Positions 1 to 5,099 of a stretch of DNA of 6,901 nucleotides are shown one piece after another (position 1 is the stretch's first letter; every line of letters starts with the position of its first letter). The stretch is from NCBI GenBank assembly GCA_022717655.1, contig JAIIAN010000161.1, positions 1-6,901 of the forward strand, given 5' to 3'. The translations under genes were made by a program, and so were the position numbers. This stretch comes from Bacillota bacterium. GTDB lineage: Bacteria > Bacillota > Clostridia > Lachnospirales > Lachnospiraceae. The notes beneath the pieces are model-generated. The model saw only the letters and a list, made by a program, of their open reading frames with translations, made no database searches and was not told where the DNA came from.

Positions 1-452
1 TTTGCCCATTTTTCAGAAGCAGCTGCAACAATCAGCCATTGATGTTTTCCATCAATCTGGTCACGATATTTCTTTAAGACTTTCTGACGCATCTGATTTA
101 CAGTTGAAATTAAATCCGGTGAAATGCCGGATAATTCATCCGGGTCTGAAGAATCAATAAAAATACGAACCGGCAGAGTTTCTGTCATCTGTTTTGCACG
201 TTCTTCCTCCCATACTGCAACCTCTCCAAGTACATCCGCTGTCGCATACTGATAATGCAGTTTATTCACTTCACCACAGGACCAGAACAGCTCCACATAA
301 CTTGCACCGGCCTTATAACACTCTTCTGTAACCATTCTTACAAGCGGAATCTGGTCTACTTCTGCCTGCAGACGAACACGCTGACCTTTCTGTACATTTG
401 CTCCAATCTTTACGATTAATTTGGCATACTCTCTTAATTTGTTTTCATTCAT
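1..452 (-). CDS. M29-family metallo-aminopeptidase, N-terminal part (cut by window edge)
   Basis: The reading frame is open from an ATG at 450-452 to the window edge, giving about 150 residues of a protein that is normally around 370-410 long. The N-terminus (MNENKLREYAKLIVKIGANV, then QKGQRVRLQAEVDQIPLVR at 21-39 and AGASYVELFW at 48-57) has the layout of the AmpS/PepS/aminopeptidase T group: an opening helix, a 'v.kGq.v.l.a' strand, then 'a...GA.yVev.w'. Family members are cytoplasmic metal-dependent exopeptidases that remove N-terminal amino acids from peptides. The metal-binding Glu/His/Asp residues lie in the C-terminal half, outside the window, so catalytic integrity cannot be judged. 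The start is supported by GGAGA at 461-465, eight bases upstream. The gene appears to be transcribed alone, from a promoter just beyond the terminator of the thiD-cytX operon. Family assignment is fairly sure; substrate preference is unknown. Confidence 0.82.
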   Translation of the reverse strand, partial: MNENKLREYAKLIVKIGANVQKGQRVRLQAEVDQIPLVRMVTEECYKAGASYVELFWSCGEVNKLHYQYATADVLGEVAVWEEERAKQMTETLPVRIFIDSSDPDELSGISPDLISTVNQMRQKVLKKYRDQIDGKHQWLIVAAASEKWA

Positions 453-534
453 AGTAAAAATCTCCAGTCACTTTTTCTTATATTTTTTGTGATTATTTGA
501 GAAAAACACCCCATTTTTATCACTATTAACTATG

Positions 535-563
535 AGTATACCCGCTTTTTCATGACCATGCAA
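535..563 (-). promoter_or_regulatory. Putative promoter of the aminopeptidase gene
   Basis: On the minus strand a TATACT -10 box (535-540) lies 17 bases downstream of a weak TTGCAT -35 box (558-563). This predicts a start near 528 and a leader of about 75 nt. It sits directly after the upstream operon's terminator, where a new promoter is expected. The leader contains a modest inverted repeat (GTGAT/ATCAC with inner AAAAA/TTTTT) of unknown meaning. The call is based on consensus match only. Confidence 0.5.
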
Positions 564-574
564 GCTAACTCACA

Positions 575-626
575 GAAAAATAAGGCTTCTGCCACAGACC
601 GATTCTCTCTGTCTATGACAAAAGCC
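575..626 (-). terminator. Intrinsic terminator of the thiD-cytX operon
   Basis: Read on the minus strand, the arms 611-626 and 584-599 pair over 16 consecutive positions, counting G-U wobbles (GGCTTTTGTCATAGAC with GTCTGTGGCAGAAGCC). The loop is 11 nt and TTATTTTT follows. On the plus strand the wobble positions become C-A mismatches and no U tract follows, so the orientation is clearly minus. It lies about 65 nt past the cytX stop codon. Confidence 0.85.
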
Positions 627-691
627 CATTCCTGCTTTAACACGATTCTTATTTCTCTTATCTTTGCCAAATTTATTATTGATTACTTTGA

Positions 692-1876
692 TTATTTTGA
701 TTTTACTGCTTCTGCAATTTTTTCTGCAGTCACACAAAGGATAACGGTAATCACCATATCTGGCAATGTATTTCCAACCGGAGTATCTACCTGCATCAAT
801 ACACGGTAAATGATAAATCCCGCCAGCCATACCAAAAGATTTCTCCACTCAAAAGCAGACTTCTGCGCATCTGCTTTTTTTAGCAGAAAGTAATCTGCAA
901 TCTGTACGGCAATCATTGGTGCAAACACAGAACCAATTAAATATAAGAAATTTGTAATGTTGTCCATCGGATACACAATTGCTGCGATTGTTCCAATCAC
1001 GGTAACAATGATTGCTGCCCATTTTTCCTGAATTTTAGAAGAAATAGAAACACTGGAAACACCTGCTGAATACGCATCCAAAAATGTCGTTGTAACCGTA
1101 GAAAATACAATAATCAAAAGCCCTACAATTCCAAATCCTGTTTTTAACATAATCTGCGCAATATCATATTCTCCGGTAAAAATTGCAGCTCCCATACCAA
1201 TCATATACATGAAAATACTGACCAGACTATATACAACTACACTTGCAAGCGTTGCCGAAAACGGTTTTTCTGCTTCTCTGGTATAATCGCTGATAAGCGG
1301 AAGCCAGGAAAGCGGCATTGCTACGGCAAGTTCTACAGCTGCACCAAATGTCAGGCTTCCATCATCTACAATTGCCGGCATGCTTCCATTTCCAAAAAAG
1401 ATGACTTTAAAAAGTACCAGTGACAAGATAAAAAGTGCAGTCATTGCAATTGTATTTAACCTGCCAAGATTTGTAAGTCCGATAAAAATCCATACGATAA
1501 TCAAAATACCAATGATAATTGCCCAAATCCAGGTTCCTGTATGTAACACACCATCTGCCGCAAGTGCTCCATCATAAATCATAATTGCAGTCCATCCTAC
1601 AAGCTGTAACACATTTAAGACGGCAAATAACAGACTTCCACGCTCACCAAAGCTCATTTTTACTGTTTCCATGGCACTTTTTCGTTCTCTTGCACCAATC
1701 ATTCCTGCTGCAAACATCATAAATCCGCCAATCAGATGTCCCAGTAAAATTGCTGCCATTGCTTTTCCAAATCCAAGTGGTGCAAAATAAGTACCTGTCA
1801 AAATTTCAGCTAATGATACACCTGCACCAAACCAGATTAATCCATTTGAAAAAACGGAAGTTCTTTTCTCACTCAT
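692..1876 (-). CDS. cytX: Putative hydroxymethylpyrimidine transporter CytX (NCS1 family)
   Basis: This is a 394-residue polytopic membrane protein with roughly eleven or twelve hydrophobic segments, a normal size for the compact CytX branch of the NCS1 (nucleobase:cation symporter-1) family. Recognisable stretches are WFGAGVSLAEILTGT (15-29, first helix), QLVGWTAIMI (91-100), WLPLISDYTR (191-200, the NCS1 'DYtR' region), TTTFLDAYSAGVSS (262-275) and FAPMIAVQIADYFLLK (318-333). CytX proteins are linked to thiamine metabolism by their TPP riboswitches and are thought to import the pyrimidine moiety HMP or a related precursor. The substrate is inferred from this context, not from residues. The ATG overlaps the thiD stop as ATGA (1873-1876), indicating translational coupling; AAAGGAG at 1887-1893 supports initiation. 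The gene is last in the operon, followed by a terminator at 575-626. A cytosine/purine permease is the main alternative, but the thiD linkage argues against it. Confidence 0.9.
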   Translation of the reverse strand: MSEKRTSVFSNGLIWFGAGVSLAEILTGTYFAPLGFGKAMAAILLGHLIGGFMMFAAGMIGARERKSAMETVKMSFGERGSLLFAVLNVLQLVGWTAIMIYDGALAADGVLHTGTWIWAIIIGILIIVWIFIGLTNLGRLNTIAMTALFILSLVLFKVIFFGNGSMPAIVDDGSLTFGAAVELAVAMPLSWLPLISDYTREAEKPFSATLASVVVYSLVSIFMYMIGMGAAIFTGEYDIAQIMLKTGFGIVGLLIIVFSTVTTTFLDAYSAGVSSVSISSKIQEKWAAIIVTVIGTIAAIVYPMDNITNFLYLIGSVFAPMIAVQIADYFLLKKADAQKSAFEWRNLLVWLAGFIIYRVLMQVDTPVGNTLPDMVITVILCVTAEKIAEAVKSK

Positions 1877-2673
1877 CCCTCATATTCTCCTTTGACTGCA
1901 AACGCATGATTCATCGGTCCACTTCCTTTTCCAAGGTCAAGCATTGCTTCGAGTGCACCGGAAATATAATTTTTCGCATATCTTACAGACGTTTCGAGGT
2001 CTCTTCCCTTTGCAAGATTGGATGCAATTGCAGAAGAAAGGGTACAGCCCGTTCCATGTGTATTGGAATTATTGATTCTCTTTCCATGAAACCAAACCGG
2101 TGCTTTTCCCTTCTGAAAAAGCAGGTCATTGGCATCATTTAACTGATGTCCCCCTTTTAATAAAACTGCACAGCCTAAGGTATCGCAAATAATCTTTGCT
2201 GCTTTTTCCATATCTGCTTCTGTTTTGATTTCTATTTCAGAAAGCACTTCTGCTTCCGGAATATTTGGAGTAATCACCGTTGCAAGCGGTAATAATTTAC
2301 TTTTTAATGTGCTGATGGCATCTTCACTAATCAGTCTTGCTCCGCTGGTTGCCACCATAACAGGGTCTACTACAATATTTTTTGCATGATACTCTGTGAG
2401 CTTTTCTGCAATTGTTTCAATCAGCTCACTAGAAGAAACCATTCCTGTTTTAACTGCATCCGGATAGATATCTGTAAAAATACTATCCAGCTGTTCTGCC
2501 AAAAATTTTGGAGTTACCTCCATAATGTCTGTTACGCCAGTCGTATTCTGAGCAGTCAATGCTGTAATCGCACTCATCGCATAAATGCGGTTTGCGGTCA
2601 TGGTTTTAATGTCTGCCTGAATTCCAGCGCCTCCACTGGAATCACTTCCAGCAATTGTTAATGCTTTGTACAT
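1873..2673 (-). CDS. thiD: Hydroxymethylpyrimidine/phosphomethylpyrimidine kinase ThiD
   Basis: This 266-residue protein is full length for ThiD, a ribokinase-fold enzyme that phosphorylates HMP and then HMP-phosphate with ATP, giving HMP-PP for thiamine phosphate synthesis in the cytoplasm. Visible signatures are GSDSSGGAGIQAD (9-21, substrate pocket), KTGMV (75-79), VVDPVMVATSG (101-111), TPNIPEAEVL (135-144), LKGGH (172-176) and THGTGCTLSSAIA (205-217). The last is the anion hole and ATP site, with Cys210 in the usual position; PMNHAF (253-258) is the typical C-terminal tail. The start is fixed by AAGGAGG at 2682-2688, eight bases upstream of the ATG. It is the first gene after a TPP riboswitch and is coupled to cytX by a 4-bp overlap, so the pair is best read as an HMP salvage operon. 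A pyridoxal kinase role (some ThiD paralogues) is possible but made unlikely by the riboswitch. No thiE, thiM or thiC lies in the window. Confidence 0.95.
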   Translation of the reverse strand: MYKALTIAGSDSSGGAGIQADIKTMTANRIYAMSAITALTAQNTTGVTDIMEVTPKFLAEQLDSIFTDIYPDAVKTGMVSSSELIETIAEKLTEYHAKNIVVDPVMVATSGARLISEDAISTLKSKLLPLATVITPNIPEAEVLSEIEIKTEADMEKAAKIICDTLGCAVLLKGGHQLNDANDLLFQKGKAPVWFHGKRINNSNTHGTGCTLSSAIASNLAKGRDLETSVRYAKNYISGALEAMLDLGKGSGPMNHAFAVKGEYEG

Positions 2674-2681
2674 CGTCTTTT

Positions 2682-2756
2682 CCTCCTTGCTTCTGTACTC
2701 TCAAACTTTTTCTATCTCTCTTTGATTGCTTAAGAAAATAAGAGTACATCGTCTTT
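2682..2756 (-). repeat. thiD leader: 13-bp direct repeat flanking a hairpin
   Basis: The sequence GTACATCGTCTTT occurs exactly twice, at 2668-2680 and 2744-2756. On the coding strand it reads AAAGACGATGTAC, so it contains the thiD start codon and second codon. Between the copies is an imperfect hairpin: 2695-2701 (GTACTCT) pairs with 2741-2747 (AGAGTAC), with an inner helix of 2708-2713 and 2733-2738. The upstream ATG copy lacks a Shine-Dalgarno sequence and opens only a 35-codon frame out of phase with thiD. The layout could reflect a small insertion or duplication, or be a translation-affecting structure. The hairpin leaves the true ribosome site (2682-2688) unpaired. Confidence 0.45.
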
Positions 2757-2851
2757 GCATTAATTTTATAGAGCGACAAAAAGTGGTGCTCCCAGTCTGC
2801 CGCTGTTCTCTTTTATCTTCATGCGCCTTATCTGCGCAATAAGACCAAAAC

Positions 2852-2884
2852 AAAAAATGCAGGAATCCAACTAAGATTCCTGCA
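2852..2884 (-). terminator. Riboswitch expression platform: intrinsic terminator
   Basis: On the minus strand TGCAGGAATC (2875-2884) and GATTCCTGCA (2858-2867) form a perfect 10-bp stem with a 7-nt loop, followed by six T residues (2852-2857). It lies about 27 nt after the TPP aptamer and about 180 nt before thiD, as expected for transcription attenuation rather than ribosome-site masking. A small CACAAA/TTTGTG hairpin (2898-2903 with 2885-2890) sits between aptamer and terminator. No clear antiterminator that would compete for the terminator's 5' arm was found by eye. Confidence 0.92.
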
Positions 2885-2910
2885 CACAAAACACATCTTT
2901 GTGATTCATT

Positions 2911-2996
2911 ATCTCCCTACGTTGGCATTATCCAAATCAGGTTCTGGGTTAAAGCATCCGCTTACTCTCAGCCCGCCTCTGCGAGCACCCCGTTTT
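2911..2996 (-). promoter_or_regulatory. TPP riboswitch aptamer (THI element)
   Basis: The minus strand shows the conserved core in order: GGGGTGC, the P3 hairpin GCTCGC-AGAG-GCGGGC, CTGAGAG, then GAACCTGATTTGG, ATAATGCCAACGTAGGGA. The CTGAGA box, ACCTGAT, GGATAATGCCA and GTAGGGA are the diagnostic thi-box segments that bind the pyrimidine and pyrophosphate ends of thiamine pyrophosphate. It precedes thiD-cytX with a terminator between, so TPP binding should switch the operon off. The closing helix P1 looks weak: only a C-G next to GGGG/GGGA and a short CAT/ATG are obvious. Exact ends are therefore approximate. Confidence 0.97.
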
Positions 2997-3009
2997 TATG
3001 TTCTATTTT

Positions 3010-3037
3010 ATTATACACCTCTATTTTAAAAATACAA
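3010..3037 (-). promoter_or_regulatory. Promoter of the riboswitch-thiD-cytX transcript
   Basis: A perfect TATAAT -10 box (3010-3015, minus strand) is preceded by TG and lies 16 bases from a TTGTAT -35 box (3032-3037). The predicted start near 3003 puts the riboswitch at the very 5' end of the RNA, leaving only about a dozen nucleotides before GGGGTGC. Housekeeping sigma factor use is inferred from the consensus match. Confidence 0.75.
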
Positions 3038-3066
3038 GTTTCTTTTTTGTGCATTTTCTATCTGAC

Positions 3067-3990
3067 TTAAAAAATATCCAGCATATTATCAAGATAAACT
3101 GCTTCTCTTACATGAATCTGATACTCTGGTTTCGTCATATAATAGAGCAGAAATTCTAAAACCAGTGCGCTTCCAAGTCCACGTCCTTCCATTTTAAAGT
3201 TAGAAAATCCCATAGGCAGATAAATATTCTTAATATCCTCTAATCCAATGAAACCTGGATTGGTCATTGCCTTTGAAAAGCGATAGCCCTCTCCTGCATC
3301 TGGTGCACTACACATATGTTCTAAGCCATTTTCTCCAAGATTTTTTTTGCTGACTGCTTCATAGCAGATTTTCCTGTCCTTACATCCAAACCAGCAACAT
3401 TCATTACAGAGAAATTCCACTTTTTCTTTTTGTTCTTTTGACAGTGTTTTCCATTTTTCAAATGCTTTATTCAACCGAAAGTCTGGTACGACATAACAAA
3501 ACTCCTCACGATTGATTTCTTTTCTTAACTCTTCAAAATCTGTTAAAACTTTCGTAGTGGAAGAGACAAAATAGAGATTTGGATAATTTACTTTTAAATA
3601 ATTTAACAGCAAATCAGAATAAACAATTACTCCATTTTGTTTTTCTTTTCCCTTATTAAATAAGGCACAAAGCGCATTGCATTTTTTATCCAAAAGATGT
3701 TCTTCTTTTAACAGAGAATTGCTAAAAGTCAGCCGTGCTGAAATCCCATATTCCTGCATCAGTTCCAACACTTCCTGTGGTCTGCTGTCTCCACACTCCA
3801 CACGACCACCGCCCCAGAGACAGTCCCAAGGTGCTCCATAAATTGAACTAATTTCACACCAGTCATAAAAATATTCTCTATGTTCCCGAAATAAAGGCAA
3901 AAACACTCGATACAATTCATAAAATTCAAACAAGCCGGGAAGATGATAATATGCCTTATTCCTGTCTAATTCTTTCATAATTTTCGACAC
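3067..3990 (-). CDS. Cys-rich protein of unknown function, resembling U32-type TIM-barrel Fe-S proteins
   Basis: The 307-residue soluble protein has no signal peptide and cannot be named with confidence. What is visible: YGAPWDCLWGGGR (51-63), ARLTFSNSLL (85-94), an alternating strand/helix region with NGVIVYSDLLLNYLK (119-133) and VVPDFRLNK (167-175), a cysteine cluster C195, C198, C199, C203, C209 in FLCNECCWFGCKDRKICY, and near the C-terminus GFSNFKMEGRG (261-271). The order of barrel-like strands, a mid-to-late Cys cluster and an 'FK.EGR' motif recalls the peptidase U32/UbiU-UbiV/RlhA superfamily, some members of which bind 4Fe-4S clusters. Twelve cysteines in 307 residues is high for a cytoplasmic protein. 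This resemblance is from memory and should be treated as a hypothesis. The longest frame starts at GTG 3988-3990; an ATG at 3976-3978 (residue 5) is an equal candidate, as neither has a good ribosome site. It follows the hydrolase by 30 nt, so co-transcription is likely. No terminator is seen downstream. Confidence 0.75.
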   Translation of the reverse strand: MSKIMKELDRNKAYYHLPGLFEFYELYRVFLPLFREHREYFYDWCEISSIYGAPWDCLWGGGRVECGDSRPQEVLELMQEYGISARLTFSNSLLKEEHLLDKKCNALCALFNKGKEKQNGVIVYSDLLLNYLKVNYPNLYFVSSTTKVLTDFEELRKEINREEFCYVVPDFRLNKAFEKWKTLSKEQKEKVEFLCNECCWFGCKDRKICYEAVSKKNLGENGLEHMCSAPDAGEGYRFSKAMTNPGFIGLEDIKNIYLPMGFSNFKMEGRGLGSALVLEFLLYYMTKPEYQIHVREAVYLDNMLDIF

Positions 3991-4020
3991 ACTTTCTTAA
4001 TTTTTTATCAAAATACAAAG

Positions 4021-4875
4021 CTATTGCTTCGGATGATGCAGAAATTCAAGAATTGCCTGCACATAATTTTCTTCTTCTAGAACGGTAGAAAGATGTCCTC
4101 CCGATACATATTTGATTTCAGGATTATGCATCAGCTGAATCAGGTCTTTTTGCATCTTTTCCGAAAAGAAATCCTGATTCGGAAGAATCAATAATATCTT
4201 TCCCTCTAATTTTTCAAAATCCGCCTCTGTGACAGGTGTCTGATTCATTAAATCCGCCAGCAGTCCAGAAATATGAACATCTTTTTCCTGCTTATAATCT
4301 TTAAAAATGGTTTCAAACATATCCTGTACATAAGCGATTTCTTCTTCACTTTCATTACGAATATGACTCATTCCAGCCTTGATAAGTCTCGGTTTTAATT
4401 TTTCATAATTACAGTGCTTCATATAAAACAGCATGAGGGGTGCAAAAAAATACTTCTTTTTCAGACTTTTAAGTGTCTCTGCATCCATGCCACCTGTTGA
4501 AATCAGAATTAATCCCCCCACTTCTTCTGGATAGTTCTGTGTATAAATCTGTGAAATCATACCTCCATCACTTGCCCCAACAAAAACAGGCTGTGTAATT
4601 CCAATTTTTTTAAAAAACGCATGCATTCCCCTTACCAGCTCCTGATTCGTCCGCAGTTCCTGTGGGTAATCAAACAGCAACACCTGATATTCTTTGGATA
4701 ATCCATCTACATAACCCATCCACATTTCCAGAGTATTCATTCCTCCATTTAACATCACCAGGGTTTTACTTTCTTTTTTTCCGCTCAAGACATAGTTAAA
4801 TTTACTTCCATCGACAGTAATGCTCTCATATTTATGGGTAGCTTTAAATAATTTTAAATCTTCAGAATACGACAT
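4021..4875 (-). CDS. Alpha/beta-fold hydrolase
   Basis: From the preferred ATG at 4873-4875 the protein has 284 residues, usual for a single-domain alpha/beta hydrolase. The ATG is chosen because AGGGGAGA (4883-4890) lies seven bases upstream; the frame extends 11 codons further to a TTG at 4906-4908 without such support. Numbering from the longer form, LNGGMN (53-58) is the oxyanion-hole turn, VGASDGG (110-116) is the nucleophile elbow with Ser113, LPNQD places the acid at Asp246, and SGGHLS gives His272, so the triad is complete. The region 140-225 between elbow and acid is the helical cap. There is no signal peptide; it should act in the cytoplasm. The family covers esterases, lipases, peptidases and C-C hydrolases, and no feature narrows the substrate. 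It is first in a likely operon with the U32-like gene and diverges from a MATE pump, so a role in handling a small acylated compound is conceivable but unproven. Confidence 0.9.
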   Translation of the reverse strand: MSYSEDLKLFKATHKYESITVDGSKFNYVLSGKKESKTLVMLNGGMNTLEMWMGYVDGLSKEYQVLLFDYPQELRTNQELVRGMHAFFKKIGITQPVFVGASDGGMISQIYTQNYPEEVGGLILISTGGMDAETLKSLKKKYFFAPLMLFYMKHCNYEKLKPRLIKAGMSHIRNESEEEIAYVQDMFETIFKDYKQEKDVHISGLLADLMNQTPVTEADFEKLEGKILLILPNQDFFSEKMQKDLIQLMHNPEIKYVSGGHLSTVLEEENYVQAILEFLHHPKQ

Positions 4876-4914
4876 ACCCCTATCTCCCCTTTCATCATGC
4901 ATGACCAAAAGTTT

Positions 4915-4934
4915 TAGTTAGGTTTTTCTAACTA
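4915..4934. promoter_or_regulatory. Candidate operator: 20-bp inverted repeat
   Basis: The arms TAGTTAG (4915-4921) and CTAACTA (4928-4934) are perfect complements separated by six bases. The repeat begins about 15 bp downstream of the predicted hydrolase -10 box, inside the untranslated leader, where a bound repressor would block transcription. Its size and symmetry suit MarR- or TetR-type dimers, which often control efflux genes, but no regulator gene is present in the window. The loop and lack of a T tract rule against a terminator. Confidence 0.5.
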
Positions 4935-4949
4935 TTTAAGATTATTTTA

Positions 4950-4958
4950 ATCATACCA
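4950..4958 (-). promoter_or_regulatory. Extended -10 promoter of the hydrolase operon
   Basis: On the minus strand TGGTATGAT matches an extended -10 element (TGn plus TATGAT, -10 at 4950-4955). The -35 position 17 bases further up (TAGATT) is poor, which is common when a TGn motif is present. Predicted start is near 4943, giving a leader of roughly 65 nt that contains the 4915-4934 palindrome. The arms AATCATA (4949-4955) and TATGATT (4977-4983) form a further inverted pair around this promoter, of uncertain meaning. Confidence 0.5.
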
Positions 4959-5035
4959 TAGGTGATAGTAAAAATCTATGATTTAAAAAAGAATCCGAAA
5001 TTCGATTTTTTTATCCATTTACTTCTATTCTCTCA

Positions 5036-5063
5036 TTGATTTTTTCTTGTAATATTGTATTAT
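5036..5063 (+). promoter_or_regulatory. Putative promoter of the MATE transporter gene
   Basis: A TTGATT -35 box (5036-5041) and a TATTAT -10 box (5058-5063, preceded by TG) are separated by 16 bases, predicting a start near 5070 and a short leader of about 30 nt. The surrounding DNA is very AT-rich, so chance matches are easy and the exact boxes are uncertain. Confidence 0.45.
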
Positions 5064-5099
5064 TAAATACAGTTCAAAAAATTATTTAGGGGGCTTTTT

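Noticed and set aside
552..848. Short open frames on both strands across the cytX 3' end and its terminator.
   Set aside because: They lie over the cytX coding sequence and the 575-626 terminator, lack ribosome sites, and have no recognisable protein features.
1380..2661. Several plus-strand frames antisense to cytX and thiD (for example 1750-2142 and 2386-2661).
   Set aside because: They are opposite-strand shadows of well-supported genes, with Cys/Phe/Ser-rich random-looking products and no ribosome sites.
2642..2749. A 35-codon minus-strand frame from the upstream repeat copy, overlapping the thiD start out of frame.
   Set aside because: There is no Shine-Dalgarno sequence before its ATG and the product looks random; noted only because its start duplicates the thiD start context.
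2701..2889. A 62-codon minus-strand frame in the thiD leader starting at TTG.
   Set aside because: It starts inside the riboswitch terminator region, runs through the terminator stem, lacks a ribosome site and has an unremarkable composition; it is leader RNA, not a gene.
3022..3034. AT-only palindrome TATTTT-A-AAAATA in the spacer of the thiamine operon promoter.
   Set aside because: Pure A/T dyads are expected by chance in such AT-rich DNA, and riboswitch control already explains regulation.
4990..5011. Partial palindrome around CGAA-A-TTCG followed by a T run on the plus strand.
   Set aside because: The loop would be a single base and the stem has a bulge, so it cannot be a terminator; too short to claim as an operator.
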